Part shown: positions 52,245-61,840 of the stretch, one piece after another | Position numbering within the stretch: position 1 is the stretch's first letter | Layout: each line of letters opens with the position of its first letter | Assembly (NCBI RefSeq): GCF_029871205.1 | Contig: NZ_SSOJ01000141.1 | Location: forward strand, 139,881-203,497 | Origin: Pseudomonas sp. BN417 | GTDB lineage: Bacteria; Pseudomonadota; Gammaproteobacteria; Pseudomonadales; Pseudomonadaceae | Direction of reading: 5' to 3' | DNA length: 63,617 bases | The notes under the pieces: model-generated | The model's input: the letters and a program-made list of their open reading frames with translations, nothing else | What the model was told of the DNA's origin: nothing | The model's database searches: none | Position numbers and translations under genes: made by a program

Positions 52245-52920
52245 CAAGGCAGTCCTGAGTTGCCGCAACCTGGGCAAGAGCTACGACGAAGGCCCGCAGT
52301 CCGTGGAAGTGCTGTCCGGCGTCGAGCTGGAATTGCATCCGGGAGAGCGGGTGGCCATCGTCGGCAGTTCCGGCTCCGGCAAGAGCACCCTGTTGAACAT
52401 GCTGGGTGGCCTGGATACCCCGAGCAAAGGCAGCGTCTGGCTGGCCGGCGAGGAGTTGTCCTCCCTCAGCGAAACCGCCCGCGGCCTGCTGCGCAACCGC
52501 GCCCTGGGTTTCGTCTACCAGTTCCACCACCTGCTGCCGGAGTTCACCGCCCTGGAGAACGTCTGCATGCCGCTGCTGATCGGTCGCACCGCCATCAGCG
52601 AAGCGCGCCAGCGCGCCACGGCGCTGCTGGAGCGCGTGGGCCTGGGCCATCGCCTGTCGCACAAGCCGGCCGAGCTGTCCGGCGGCGAGCGCCAGCGTGT
52701 GGCCATTGCCCGTGCCCTGGTCAACCGGCCGGCACTGGTGCTGCTCGACGAGCCCACCGGCAACCTCGACCAGCACACCGCTCACGGCATCCAGGAGCTG
52801 ATGCTGGAGCTGAACCGCTCCTTGCAGACCGCCTTCCTGGTGGTGACCCATGACCTGCAGCTGGCCCACCAGATGGACCGGGTGCTGCGCCTGGAAGAAG
52901 GCCGACTGGTGGCTGCCTGA
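52237..52920 (+). CDS. lolD: Lipoprotein-releasing ABC ATPase LolD
   Basis: The 227-residue ATPase has Walker [19 protein letters not shown] (about 43-60), [18 protein letters not shown], the signature [15 protein letters not shown] and Walker [13 protein letters not shown]. The start is fixed by overlap with the lolC stop. It powers the LolCDE complex. Confidence 0.96.
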   Translation: MSNKAVLSCRNLGKSYDEGPQSVEVLSGVELELHPGERVAIVGSSGSGKSTLLNMLGGLDTPSKGSVWLAGEELSSLSETARGLLRNRALGFVYQFHHLLPEFTALENVCMPLLIGRTAISEARQRATALLERVGLGHRLSHKPAELSGGERQRVAIARALVNRPALVLLDEPTGNLDQHTAHGIQELMLELNRSLQTAFLVVTHDLQLAHQMDRVLRLEEGRLVAA

Positions 52921-52921
52921 G

Positions 52922-54166
52922 ATGTTCAGACCTCTCTCGATTTTCATCGGCACGCGCTATACCCGCGCCAAGCGCCGTAACCACTACATCTCCTTCATCT
53001 CGCTGACCTCTATGATCGGCCTGGCCCTGGGTGTGCTGGCCATGATCGTGGTGCTCTCGGTCATGAACGGTTTCCAGAAGGAAATGAGTTCGCGCATCCT
53101 CGGCATGGTCTCCCATGCCACCCTGAGCGGCGAACAGCCCCTGGATGACTGGCGGCGCGTGGCCGATGCCGCCATGAAGCATCCGGAAGTGGTGGGCGCA
53201 GTGCCCTTCGCCGAGCTGGAGGGCATGCTCTCGTTCAAGGGCATGATGCAGCCGGTGCAGATCAACGGCATCGATCCCCAGCAGGAAACCAAGGTTTCCA
53301 TCATCGGCAAGCACATGGTGCAAGGCGACCTGGATGACCTGAAGCCGGGCGAGTCGGGCATCGTCATCGGCGAGATCACCGCGCGGCGCTTCCGCCTCAA
53401 TGTCGGCGACAAGCTGACCCTCATCGTCCCCGAGGTGAGCAGCGCACCGGGTGGTATCACCCCGCGCATGCAGCGCCTCAATGTGGTGGGGGTGTTCAAG
53501 GTCGGTGCGGAGCTGGACAGTTCCCTGGCGCTGATCAATGTCGCCGACGCCTCGGCCATCCAGCGCCTGAAGGAAGGCCAGGTGCAGAGCGTGCGCATCG
53601 CCCTGAAGGACCTCTACCTGGCCCCCGAGGTCTCGCAGCAGATAGTCGCCGAACTGGGCCAGGGCTACCGCGCCGACGACTGGACCCACACCCAGGGCAG
53701 CCTGTTCAGCGCCATGAAGATGGAGAAGACCATGATCGGCCTGCTTCTGCTGCTGATCGTGGCCGTCGCTGCCTTCAACATCATCGCCACCCTGATCATG
53801 GTCGTCGCTGACAAGCGCGCGGACATCGCCATCCTCCGCACCCTGGGCGCCACGCCGCGGCAGATCATGGCCGTGTTCATGGTCCAGGGCAGCGTGATCG
53901 GCACCATCGGCACCCTGATCGGCACCGTACTGGGCATCATCACCGCCCTCAACGTCAGCCAGTGGATAGCCGCCCTGGAACGCGCCAGCGGCCGGCAGAT
54001 ATTCAGCTCCGACGTCTACTTCGTCAGCTACCTGCCGTCCGAGCTGCAGGTGAGCGACGTGGTGCTGATCTGCGTCGCAGCACTGGTGCTGAGCTTCCTC
54101 GCCACTCTCTACCCGGCCTGGCGCGCAGCCCAGACTCAGCCCGCCGAGGCCCTTCGCTACGAATAA
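52922..54166 (+). CDS. lolE: Lipoprotein-releasing ABC permease LolE
   Basis: The 414-residue protein is a paralogue of LolC with the same layout: first membrane helix after [19 protein letters not shown], periplasmic domain, then three helices ([20 protein letters not shown] and onward). The start lies one base after the lolD stop. LolC and LolE are similar enough, especially around the membrane helices, to recombine; here both are complete. Confidence 0.94.
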   Translation: MFRPLSIFIGTRYTRAKRRNHYISFISLTSMIGLALGVLAMIVVLSVMNGFQKEMSSRILGMVSHATLSGEQPLDDWRRVADAAMKHPEVVGAVPFAELEGMLSFKGMMQPVQINGIDPQQETKVSIIGKHMVQGDLDDLKPGESGIVIGEITARRFRLNVGDKLTLIVPEVSSAPGGITPRMQRLNVVGVFKVGAELDSSLALINVADASAIQRLKEGQVQSVRIALKDLYLAPEVSQQIVAELGQGYRADDWTHTQGSLFSAMKMEKTMIGLLLLLIVAVAAFNIIATLIMVVADKRADIAILRTLGATPRQIMAVFMVQGSVIGTIGTLIGTVLGIITALNVSQWIAALERASGRQIFSSDVYFVSYLPSELQVSDVVLICVAALVLSFLATLYPAWRAAQTQPAEALRYE

Positions 54167-54184
54167 GGGCTTGCGCACGCAACG

Positions 54185-54213
54185 AAAAACGCCGCATTCG
54201 ATGCGGCGTTTTT
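54185..54213. terminator. Bidirectional terminator after lolE
   Basis: AAAAACGCCGCAT (54185-54197) and ATGCGGCGTTTTT (54201-54213) form a perfect stem with a three-base loop, between the convergent lolE and the DUF2062 gene. Confidence 0.93.
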
Positions 54214-54217
54214 CATT

Positions 54218-54745
54218 TCAGCGGCTGGCTGCCCGTCGCGCTTTCTGGCGCTTGCGCCAGCTGTGTCCGACCCACCAGCGCCAATAAAGCATGGTCAGCA
54301 TGTAGCCCAGGGCGCCGACCAGCACGCCGCAGACCAGGGAACCTAGGAGAAAGGGCTGCCAGAGGCTGGAAAGCTCCTGGGTGATCCAGTCCCACGTCAG
54401 TTGATCGGGTAGGGCGCGGGGGGAAATCTGCATGATCCAGGCACCCATCTTGTAGGTGCAGTAGAAGACCGGCGGCATGGTGATGGGGTTGGTCAGCCAG
54501 ACCAGGCCGACGGAGATCGGCAGGTTGGCGCGGACCAGGATGGCCAGGCCGGCGGCCAGCAGCATCTGCATGGGAATCGGCACGAAGGCCGCGAACAGGC
54601 CCATGGCCATGGCGCGTGCGACCGAGTGGCGATTGAGGTGCCAGAGGTTCGGGTCGTGGATCAGGGTGCCGAGAAAACGCAGGGACTTGTGTTCCCTGAT
54701 GGTGTCCGGATTCGGCATGTAGCGTTTGAAGATGCGACGCGGCAT
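54218..54745 (-). CDS. DUF2062 membrane protein
   Basis: The 175-residue protein starts at 54745. After PRRIFKRYMPNPDTIREHKS come the family signature LNRHSVARAMAMGLFAAFVP (about 40-59) and three to four membrane helices (PMQMLLAAGLAILVRANLPI, LVWLTNPITMPPVFYCTYKM, FLLGSLVCGVLVGALGYML). A basic tail (SWRKRQKARRAASR) is probably cytoplasmic. Function unknown; the gene is often next to comEC. Confidence 0.87.
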   Translation of the reverse strand: MPRRIFKRYMPNPDTIREHKSLRFLGTLIHDPNLWHLNRHSVARAMAMGLFAAFVPIPMQMLLAAGLAILVRANLPISVGLVWLTNPITMPPVFYCTYKMGAWIMQISPRALPDQLTWDWITQELSSLWQPFLLGSLVCGVLVGALGYMLTMLYWRWWVGHSWRKRQKARRAASR

Positions 54746-54912
54746 GGGCGGTCTCTGGCGGACGAAAGCGCCGGGTATTATGCACGCAAAGATATGACAT
54801 CGCCGGGTCACTTTGTGTCGGCGGATTAACAGGGTGCAGCGCCGGCCGGATCGCTTGGCGCACCGTGGAACAAGACGTTGCCGCGGCGCCCGTCCCAGGG
54901 AGGGGAAATGGA

Positions 54913-57144
54913 ATGCCCATGGTTTCGGGCCTGGTCGCGCTTGCCGCCGGCCTCCTGCTGTTGCGCTGGATGCCCAGCCTGCCGCCGGTCTGGTGGCTGT
55001 ATCTGCAGCTGCTTCTCGGTCTCCTGCTGCTCATGGGGCGCGCCTGGCGCCTGGGGTTTTTCCTGCTCGGGCTCGGCTGGGCCTGCCTGAGCGCCCAGTG
55101 GGCGCTCGACGACCGGCTGGACCCGGCGCTGGACGGCCAGGTGCGCTGGCTGGAGGGCAGAGTGGTGGGCCTGCCCGGCGCAGCCGATGGCGTGGTGCGC
55201 TTCGAGCTGGAGGACATCGAGTCCGCGAGGGCGCGGCTGCCGATGCGCCTGCGACTGTCCTGGCGCGATGGTCCGCCAGTGCTGGCCGGCGAGCGCTGGC
55301 GCCTGGCGGTCAGGCTCAAGCGTCCACGCGGGCTGGTGAACCCGGCGACTTTCGATCATGGGGCCTGGCTGCTGGCGCGGCGAATAGGCGCTAGCGGCTC
55401 GGTCAAGGCCGGCCAGCTGCTGCAGCCCGCCAGTGGCGCCGCCGCCTGGCGCGACGGCCTGCGCCAGCGCCTGTTGCGGGTGGACCCCCATGGCCGGGCG
55501 GGAGGGCTCGCCGCGCTGGTGCTGGGGGATGGCTCCGGGCTGCAGGACCGGGATTGGCGTCTGCTGCAGGACACCGGAACCACTCACCTGATGGTGATAT
55601 CCGGCCAGCACATCACCCTGTTCGCCGGCGTGCTCTATGGCCTGGTGGCCGCCCTGGCGCGATTCGGCCTTTGGCCGCAGCGCCTGCCCTGGTTGCCCTG
55701 CGCCTGTGCCCTGGGCCTGGCCGGCGCCCTCGGGTACGGGCTGCTGGCGGGCTTCGATGTACCGGTCCGCCGGGCTTGCGTGATGATCGCGGTAGTCCTG
55801 CTCTGGCGCCTGCGTTTTCGCCATCTGGGTCTGCTCACGCCCTTGCTCGCCGCTCTCTGCATCGTGCTGCTGGACGAGCCCCTGGTGGTGCTGCAGCCGG
55901 GCTTCTGGTTGTCCTTCGGTGCGGTGGGCCTGCTGATCCTGACCTTCGCCGGCCGCCTCGGCGCCTGGCGCTGGTGGTGGACCTGGTGGCGCGCCCAGTG
56001 GGTCATGGGGCTGGGGCTGATGCCCCTGTTGCTGGCCCTGGCCCTGCCCATCAGTCTCAGCGGGCCACTGGCCAATCTCCTGGCGGTACCCTGGGTCAGC
56101 CTGGTGGTGCTGCCACCGGCCCTCCTGGGCACGGCGTTGCTACCCATTCCGCTGGTGGGCGAAGCCTTGCTCTGGCTGGCAGGGGGTGCACTGGACGTGC
56201 AGTTCCAGGTGCTCGCCTGGGCGGCGGCGCGCCTGCCGGCCTGGATACCGGCCCAGGTGCCGCTCTGGGCCTGGTTGCTGGGAGCATTGGGCACCCTGCT
56301 GGTGATCGCGCCGGCCGGCTTGCCACTGCGCGTCCTTGGCCTGGCGTTGCTGTTGCCCATGCTGTTCCCGCCGCTGGCCCGTCCCGAGCCCGGCCAGGCG
56401 GAGGTCCGTGTACTGGATGTGGGGCAAGGGTTGTCGGTGCTGGTGCGGACCCGAGAGCACGCGCTTCTCTACGATACGGGGCCGCGCCAGGGCGACTTCG
56501 ATATCGGCGAGCGGGTGGTGGTGCCGGCCCTGCGCGGCCTGGGGGTGACCCGGCTGGACCTGATGCTGATAAGCCACGCCCATCTCGATCACGCCGGCGG
56601 TGCCTTGGCGGTAAGGCGGGGGCTGGTCGTCGATCGGGTGCTCAGTGGAGAGGCCGAGCGCTTGCCGGAAGCACTCGGCGCCACGCCATGCACGGCCGGG
56701 GACGCCTGGACCTGGGATGGGGTGTCGTTCCGCGTCTGGCACCAGCCCAGGTTCGGTGACAGCAACGAAAGCTCCTGCGTGCTGGCTATCGAGGCCAGCG
56801 GCGAACGCATCCTGCTCAGCGGGGATATCGGCGCCCGTGGTGAGGCGGCCTGGATCGCCAGTGGCCAGCCACTCGCGGCGCGCTGGCTGGTCGCGGGTCA
56901 CCACGGCAGCCGCACATCCTCCACCGGTTTCTTCCTGCGTGCCGTGGCGCCGCAGAAGGTCCTGATCTCGCGTGGCCATCAGAATGCTTTCGGGCATCCC
57001 CATCCGTTGGTCGTTTCCCGCATCCGCGCCTTGCCGGCCGCGATTCACGACACGGCGGCAGAGGGTGCCCTGCTGCTGCGCCTGGGCGCCCATGGCGAGA
57101 TTGAAAACGAGCGGGAAAAGTCCGTGTTCTGGAGGGAAAAATGA
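54913..57144 (+). CDS. comEC: DNA internalization channel ComEC
   Basis: ComEC carries single-stranded DNA across the inner membrane during natural transformation. Start 54913 (743 residues) follows GGGAGG; a GTG at 54865 would extend it. N-terminal membrane helices are followed by an OB-like soluble loop (about 60-150), the Competence domain with many helices (HLMVISGQHITLFAGVLYGL, about 228-247), and a C-terminal MBL domain with VRVLDVGQGLSVLVRTREH and zinc motif SHAHLDHAGG, ending LVAGHHGSRTSS. All three parts look intact. Confidence 0.93.
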   Translation: MPMVSGLVALAAGLLLLRWMPSLPPVWWLYLQLLLGLLLLMGRAWRLGFFLLGLGWACLSAQWALDDRLDPALDGQVRWLEGRVVGLPGAADGVVRFELEDIESARARLPMRLRLSWRDGPPVLAGERWRLAVRLKRPRGLVNPATFDHGAWLLARRIGASGSVKAGQLLQPASGAAAWRDGLRQRLLRVDPHGRAGGLAALVLGDGSGLQDRDWRLLQDTGTTHLMVISGQHITLFAGVLYGLVAALARFGLWPQRLPWLPCACALGLAGALGYGLLAGFDVPVRRACVMIAVVLLWRLRFRHLGLLTPLLAALCIVLLDEPLVVLQPGFWLSFGAVGLLILTFAGRLGAWRWWWTWWRAQWVMGLGLMPLLLALALPISLSGPLANLLAVPWVSLVVLPPALLGTALLPIPLVGEALLWLAGGALDVQFQVLAWAAARLPAWIPAQVPLWAWLLGALGTLLVIAPAGLPLRVLGLALLLPMLFPPLARPEPGQAEVRVLDVGQGLSVLVRTREHALLYDTGPRQGDFDIGERVVVPALRGLGVTRLDLMLISHAHLDHAGGALAVRRGLVVDRVLSGEAERLPEALGATPCTAGDAWTWDGVSFRVWHQPRFGDSNESSCVLAIEASGERILLSGDIGARGEAAWIASGQPLAARWLVAGHHGSRTSSTGFFLRAVAPQKVLISRGHQNAFGHPHPLVVSRIRALPAAIHDTAAEGALLLRLGAHGEIENEREKSVFWREK

Positions 57145-57216
57145 GAACGGCGGCGGTCGGCGCAGGCACGACCCTATGCTAGAGTGGCGCCACTTTTCCG
57201 AAGGGGATTTCCTACC

Positions 57217-57852
57217 GTGTGGGAGTTGGTCAAAGCCGGTGGCTGGATGATGCTGCCGATCATTCTGTGTTCCATCGCCGCCACCGCGATCGTTGCCGAA
57301 CGCCTGTGGACGCTGCGCATCAGCCGGGTTTCGCCGCCGCACCTGCTGGGCCAGGTCTGGCGCCAGATCAAGGACAAGCAACTGAACGGCCAGAAGCTCA
57401 AGGAGCTGCGCGCTTCCTCACCTTTGGGCGAAGTCCTGGCCGCCGGCCTGGCCAACTCCAAGCATGGTCGCGAGATCATGAAGGAGTGCATCGAAGAGGC
57501 GGCCAGCCGGGTCATCCATGAACTGGAGCGCTACCTCAACGCCCTGGGTACCATCGCCGCCATGGCGCCGCTGCTGGGTCTGCTGGGCACGGTGTTCGGC
57601 ATGATCGATATCTTCGGCGGCTTCATGGAAAATGGCATGGCCAATGCCCCGGTGCTGGCCGGTGGTATCGCCAAGGCGCTGGTGACCACCGCCGCGGGCC
57701 TGATAGTCGCTATCCCGGCGGTCTTCTTCCATCGCTACCTGCTGCGCCGCGTCGACGAACTGGTGGTGGCCATGGAGCAGGAGGCGATCAAGCTGGTGGA
57801 AGTGGTCCAGGGTGACCGCGAAGTCGACTTCGCAGAGGAAGCCAAAGCGTGA
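57217..57852 (+). CDS. ExbB/TolQ-like proton channel subunit
   Basis: The 211-residue protein starts with a GTG at 57217 (VWELVKAGGWMMLPIILCSI), preceded by AAGGGGA. Three membrane helices are visible: MMLPIILCSIAATAIVAE, IAAMAPLLGLLGTVFGMIDI and KALVTTAAGLIVAIPAVFFH. It belongs to the MotA/TolQ/ExbB family, which uses proton flow to drive an envelope process. The next gene (overlap GTGA) is its ExbD partner. No TonB gene is near, so the driven partner is unknown; location next to lpxK suggests an envelope task. Confidence 0.9.
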   Translation: MWELVKAGGWMMLPIILCSIAATAIVAERLWTLRISRVSPPHLLGQVWRQIKDKQLNGQKLKELRASSPLGEVLAAGLANSKHGREIMKECIEEAASRVIHELERYLNALGTIAAMAPLLGLLGTVFGMIDIFGGFMENGMANAPVLAGGIAKALVTTAAGLIVAIPAVFFHRYLLRRVDELVVAMEQEAIKLVEVVQGDREVDFAEEAKA

Positions 57853-58292
57853 AGTTCCGCCGCCGGGCGGGCAATGTCGCCCGCGAAGAGGTGTTCCTCA
57901 ACCTGACTTCGTTGATCGACGTGATCTTCGTGTTGCTGCTGTTCTTCGTGGTGACCACCACCTTCAGCAAGCCCAGTCAGCTGAAGATCGAGCTGCCTGA
58001 AGCCGTCAGCGGCACGCCGCCCCAGGAAACCGAACTGAAGACCCTGGAGCTGAGCATCGCCGCCGATGGCCAGTACGCGCTCAACGGCCAGAACCTGGCC
58101 AAAAGCGACCTGGCCACCCTGATCGCGGCCCTTGGCCGTGAGTCCGAGGGCGACAACAGCCTGCCGCTGGTCATCACGGCCGATGCCCGCACCACCCACC
58201 AGTCGGTGATCACCGCAATGGATGCCGCCGGCAAGCTGGGCTTCAGCCACCTGCGCATGACCACCATAGAGAACGACGCGGCCAAGCCCTGA
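57849..58292 (+). CDS. ExbD/TolR-like proton channel subunit
   Basis: The 147-residue protein starts at a GTG overlapping the previous stop. After [18 protein letters not shown] comes one membrane helix [19 protein letters not shown] with the conserved proton-relay Asp (IDVIF), then a periplasmic domain with [15 protein letters not shown] and [19 protein letters not shown]. It forms the stator of the ExbBD-like motor with the upstream gene. Its stop overlaps the lpxK start (TGATGG). Confidence 0.9.
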   Translation: MKFRRRAGNVAREEVFLNLTSLIDVIFVLLLFFVVTTTFSKPSQLKIELPEAVSGTPPQETELKTLELSIAADGQYALNGQNLAKSDLATLIAALGRESEGDNSLPLVITADARTTHQSVITAMDAAGKLGFSHLRMTTIENDAAKP

Positions 58293-59293
58293 TGGCGTTC
58301 TCCGACCGTCTGCTGGATGCCTGGTACCGGGGCCACCCGGCCCTCGGCCTGCTGCGGCCGCTGGAATGGCTCTATCGCCGGGTGGCGCAACGCAAGCGCG
58401 CCGCCTTCCTGGCGGGGCAGGGCGGCTACCGGCCGCCGGTGCCCCTGATAGTGGTGGGCAACATCACTGTCGGCGGCACCGGCAAGACACCCATGATCCT
58501 CTGGCTGATCGAGCACTGCCGGGCCCGCGGGCTACGCGTTGGCGTGGTCAGCCGTGGCTATGGCGCCAAGCCGCCGCAACTGCCCTGGCGGGTGCGTGCC
58601 GAGCAGGGTGCCGAGTTGGCCGGCGACGAGCCCTTGCTGATCGTGCGGCGCAGTGGCGTGCCCCTGGTGATCGACCCGGATCGCTCCCGTGCGGTGCAGG
58701 CCCTGCTCGAGCAGGAAGAGCTCGACCTGATTCTCAGTGACGACGGCCTGCAGCACTACCGCATGGGCCGCGACCTCGAACTGGTGCTGATCGACGCTGC
58801 CCGCGGCCTGGGCAATCGCCGCTGCCTGCCGGCCGGACCGCTGCGCGAGCCGCCGGAGCGACTGGAGTCGGTGGATGCGGTGCTGCGCAACGGCGCCGAG
58901 GCCGATTCCACCGAAGGTTTCTCCTTTAAGTTGCGACCAGGCGAGCTGGTCAACCTGCGCAGCGGCGAGCGCGTCGGCCTGGATCACTTCGCCCCCGGGC
59001 AAGCCGTCCATGCGGTGGCCGGGATCGGCAATCCCCAGCGTTTCTTCAGGACCCTGGAGGCGCTAAACTGGCGGCCGATTCCGCACGCCTTCGCCGATCA
59101 CGCTGTCTACAGCCGCGACGCCCTGGATTTCGCGCCTCCGCTGCCAGTGCTGATGACCGAGAAGGATGCGGTCAAGTGCCGGGCCTTCGCCGCCGCCGAC
59201 TGGTGGTACCTGGCGGTCGATGCCGCCCCCTCGGCGGCATTCGTCGCCTGGTTCGACGGGCAACTGGCCCGCCTGCTGCCGGACCGCTTCTAA
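58292..59293 (+). CDS. lpxK: Tetraacyldisaccharide 4'-kinase
   Basis: LpxK adds the 4'-phosphate to the lipid A precursor at the inner membrane. The 333-residue protein has an N-terminal hydrophobic anchor ([20 protein letters not shown] region), the P-loop [20 protein letters not shown] (about 51-70), [16 protein letters not shown] and [19 protein letters not shown]. The start overlaps the exbD-like stop by one base, so translation is coupled. Confidence 0.95.
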   Translation: MAFSDRLLDAWYRGHPALGLLRPLEWLYRRVAQRKRAAFLAGQGGYRPPVPLIVVGNITVGGTGKTPMILWLIEHCRARGLRVGVVSRGYGAKPPQLPWRVRAEQGAELAGDEPLLIVRRSGVPLVIDPDRSRAVQALLEQEELDLILSDDGLQHYRMGRDLELVLIDAARGLGNRRCLPAGPLREPPERLESVDAVLRNGAEADSTEGFSFKLRPGELVNLRSGERVGLDHFAPGQAVHAVAGIGNPQRFFRTLEALNWRPIPHAFADHAVYSRDALDFAPPLPVLMTEKDAVKCRAFAAADWWYLAVDAAPSAAFVAWFDGQLARLLPDRF

Positions 59294-59333
59294 CCTCAGG
59301 TAGCCCTCGGGCTGCCGCCTCAAGGATTGCCCC

Positions 59334-59519
59334 ATGGACCCGAAACTCCTCGATATCCTCGCCTGCCCCCTGTGCAAAGGCCCGCTGAAGCTGGCCGACG
59401 ACAAGAGCGAACTCATCTGCAAGGCCGACGCCCTGGCCTTCCCGGTGCGCGATGGCATCCCGGTGATGCTGGAAGGCGAGGCCCGCACCCTGAACGTCGA
59501 CGAGCGGCTGGACAAATGA
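59334..59519 (+). CDS. Trm112/UPF0434-family zinc protein
   Basis: The 61-residue protein has the small Trm112 fold: [19 protein letters not shown] with Cys-x2-Cys, then [18 protein letters not shown]. Only three cysteines are visible. In other organisms Trm112 proteins activate methyltransferases; the bacterial role is unclear. It lies between lpxK and kdsB and overlaps kdsB by four bases (ATGA), a conserved arrangement in gammaproteobacteria. Confidence 0.92.
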   Translation: MDPKLLDILACPLCKGPLKLADDKSELICKADALAFPVRDGIPVMLEGEARTLNVDERLDK

Positions 59520-60280
59520 CCCAGGCCTTTACCGTCGTCATCCCCGCCCGCTACGCGTCCACCCGCCTGCCGGGCAAGCCGCTGCAGGACATCGCCGGCA
59601 AGCCGATGATCCAGCACGTCTGGGAACAGGCGCGGCGCAGCGCCGCCCAGCGTGTGGTGGTAGCGACCGATGATGCGCACATAGTCGAGGCCTGCCAGGC
59701 CTTCGGCGCCGAGGTGCTGCTGACCCGTGTCGACCACAACTCCGGCACCGACCGCCTGGCCGAAGTGGCCAGCCAGTTGGGCCTGCCCGCCGATGCCATC
59801 GTGGTCAACGTGCAGGGCGACGAGCCGCTGATCCCGCCGGCCATCATCGACCAGGTGGCGGCCAACCTGGCGGCCCATCCGGAAGCCGGCATCGCCACCC
59901 TGGCTGAGCCGATCCGGGACGTCCAGACGCTGTTCAATCCCAATGTGGTCAAGGTGGCCGCCGACCTCAATGGCCTGGCCCTGACCTTCAGCCGCGCGCC
60001 CTTGCCCTGGGCCCGCGACGCGTTCGCCGCCAGCCGCGACCAACTGCCCGCCGACGTGCCCTATCGCCGCCACATCGGCATCTATGCCTATCGCGCCGGC
60101 TTCCTCCATGACTTCGTCGCCTGGGGACCTTGCTGGCTGGAGAACACCGAGTGCCTGGAGCAGCTGCGTGCGCTCTGGCATGGCGTGCGCATCCATGTGG
60201 CCGACGCCCTGGAGGCCCCGCCCACTGGTGTCGATACCCCGGAAGACCTGGAGCGCGTCCGGCGCCTGCTGGGGGCCTGA
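59516..60280 (+). CDS. kdsB: CMP-KDO synthetase
   Basis: KdsB activates KDO as CMP-KDO for the LPS inner core. The 254-residue protein has the nucleotidyltransferase start [49 protein letters not shown] and the C-terminal [20 protein letters not shown]. The start is fixed by overlap with the Trm112 gene, and its stop TGA overlaps the phosphatase start by one base. Confidence 0.96.
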   Translation: MTQAFTVVIPARYASTRLPGKPLQDIAGKPMIQHVWEQARRSAAQRVVVATDDAHIVEACQAFGAEVLLTRVDHNSGTDRLAEVASQLGLPADAIVVNVQGDEPLIPPAIIDQVAANLAAHPEAGIATLAEPIRDVQTLFNPNVVKVAADLNGLALTFSRAPLPWARDAFAASRDQLPADVPYRRHIGIYAYRAGFLHDFVAWGPCWLENTECLEQLRALWHGVRIHVADALEAPPTGVDTPEDLERVRRLLGA

Positions 60281-60744
60281 TGCGCGTTCTCTTCGTTTGC
60301 CTCGGCAATATCTGCCGTTCGCCCACCGCCGAAGGCGTGCTGCTGCACAAGCTGCGTGAAGCGGGCCTGGCCGCCGCGGTGCAGGTGGACTCGGCCGGCA
60401 CCGGCGACTGGCATGTGGGCAAGGCGCCGGATGCCCGGACCCGCGTGGCCGCCCAGCGTCGCGGCTATGACCTTTCGCAGCTGCGCGCGCGCCAGGTGGC
60501 GGCCGAGGATTTCGGCCGTTTCGACCTGATCCTGGCGATGGACGAAAACAACCTGGCCAACCTGCGTGGTCTGCGGCCCGCCGGCGCCGGGGCTGAGCTG
60601 GATCTCTTCCTGCGCCGCTACCAGCTGGCGTTGGACGAGCTGCCCGATCCCTACTATGGCGGTGAGGAAGGCTTCGAGGCGGTGCTCGACCTGGTGGAGC
60701 AGGCCTGTGACGCGCTGATCCTGGAAATAAAGGGGCGCCTGTGA
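60280..60744 (+). CDS. Low-molecular-weight protein tyrosine phosphatase
   Basis: The 154-residue enzyme has the phosphate loop Cys7-x5-Arg13 (VCLGNICRSPTAEGV) and the general acid Asp123 in LPDPYYGG. Family members dephosphorylate tyrosine kinases of polysaccharide export or small arsenate-like substrates; the target here is not known. It is embedded between kdsB and murB, with overlaps on both sides (TGATG and GTGA), so it is translationally coupled in the envelope operon. Confidence 0.94.
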   Translation: MRVLFVCLGNICRSPTAEGVLLHKLREAGLAAAVQVDSAGTGDWHVGKAPDARTRVAAQRRGYDLSQLRARQVAAEDFGRFDLILAMDENNLANLRGLRPAGAGAELDLFLRRYQLALDELPDPYYGGEEGFEAVLDLVEQACDALILEIKGRL

Positions 60745-61760
60745 GCCTGGTCCTGCACGAGAATCTTTCCCTCAAGCCCTACAACACCTTCGGCGTCGAC
60801 GTGAGGGCGCGGCTGTTCGCCGAAGCCGGCAACGACGACCAGGTACGGGAGGCGCTGGCCCTGGCGGCCGAGCGTGGTCTGCCGCTGCTGCCCATTGGCG
60901 GCGGCAGCAACCTTCTGCTGACCCGTGATATCGATGCCCTGGTGCTGCGCATGGCCAGCCGCGGAATCCGCATCCTCAGCGATGATGGGGTGGATGTGCT
61001 GCTGGAAGCCGAGGCGGGAGAGCCCTGGCATCCCCTGGTGCTCTGGAGTCTGGAGCAGGGGCTGGGCGGTCTGGAAAACCTCAGTCTGATTCCCGGCACC
61101 GTCGGTGCCGCGCCGATGCAGAACATCGGCGCCTACGGCGTCGAGCTGAAGGATGTGTTCGCCGGGCTCACCGCGCTGGATCGCGAAACCGGCGAGCTGC
61201 GCGAGTTCGGCCTGGGCGACTGCCAGTTCGCCTACCGTGACAGTCTGTTCAAGCGCGAGCCAGGCCGTTGGCTGATCCTGCGCGTGCGCTTCAACCTCAG
61301 TCGCGTGCCGCAGCTGCACCTGGATTACGGTCCGGTGCGCCAGCGCCTGGAAGCCGAAGGGATTGCCGCACCTACTGCCAAGGATGTCAGCCGCGCCGTC
61401 TGCGCCATCCGCAGCGAGAAGCTGCCGGATCCAATGGAGCTGGGCAATGCCGGCAGCTTCTTCAAGAACCCCCTGGTCAGCGCCGAGCTGGCCCAGTGCC
61501 TGCGCGGCGAGCATGCTGACCTGGTGGCCTATCCCCAGGCGGACGGGCAGGTGAAGCTGGCCGCCGGCTGGCTGATCGAACGCGCCGGCTGGAAGGGCTT
61601 CCGTGAAGGGGATGCCGGGGTGCACCGCTTGCAGGCCCTGGTGCTGGTGAACTACGGCACGGCCAGCGGCAGCCAGCTGCATGCCCTGGCCCAACGCATC
61701 CAGGCGGATATCGTGGCGAAGTTCGGCGTGGAGCTGGAGATGGAGCCGAACCTGATCTGA
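60741..61760 (+). CDS. murB: UDP-N-acetylenolpyruvoylglucosamine reductase
   Basis: MurB reduces UDP-GlcNAc-enolpyruvate to UDP-MurNAc in peptidoglycan synthesis. The 339-residue flavoprotein starts at a GTG overlapping the previous stop. It shows LKPYNTFGVDVRA (about 11-23), the FAD loop LPIGGGSNLLLT, GLENLSLIPGTVGAAPMQNI, GAYGVELKD, and NAGSFFKNPLVS with the catalytic Ser, then QVKLAAGWLIERAGWKG, as in type I MurB. A terminator follows 24 bases later. Confidence 0.96.
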   Translation: MSLVLHENLSLKPYNTFGVDVRARLFAEAGNDDQVREALALAAERGLPLLPIGGGSNLLLTRDIDALVLRMASRGIRILSDDGVDVLLEAEAGEPWHPLVLWSLEQGLGGLENLSLIPGTVGAAPMQNIGAYGVELKDVFAGLTALDRETGELREFGLGDCQFAYRDSLFKREPGRWLILRVRFNLSRVPQLHLDYGPVRQRLEAEGIAAPTAKDVSRAVCAIRSEKLPDPMELGNAGSFFKNPLVSAELAQCLRGEHADLVAYPQADGQVKLAAGWLIERAGWKGFREGDAGVHRLQALVLVNYGTASGSQLHALAQRIQADIVAKFGVELEMEPNLI

Positions 61761-61784
61761 TCGGGATTCGATTGGGGAAGAAAG

Positions 61785-61810
61785 AACCGGCCGGATGGCC
61801 GGTTTTTTTG
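61785..61810 (+). terminator. murB terminator
   Basis: AACCGGCC (61785-61792) and GGCCGGTT (61797-61804) with a GGAT loop and a run of seven T. Confidence 0.9.
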
Positions 61811-61840
61811 GTGGCGGCCGGTTGGGGGCGGGGCCTTCGT

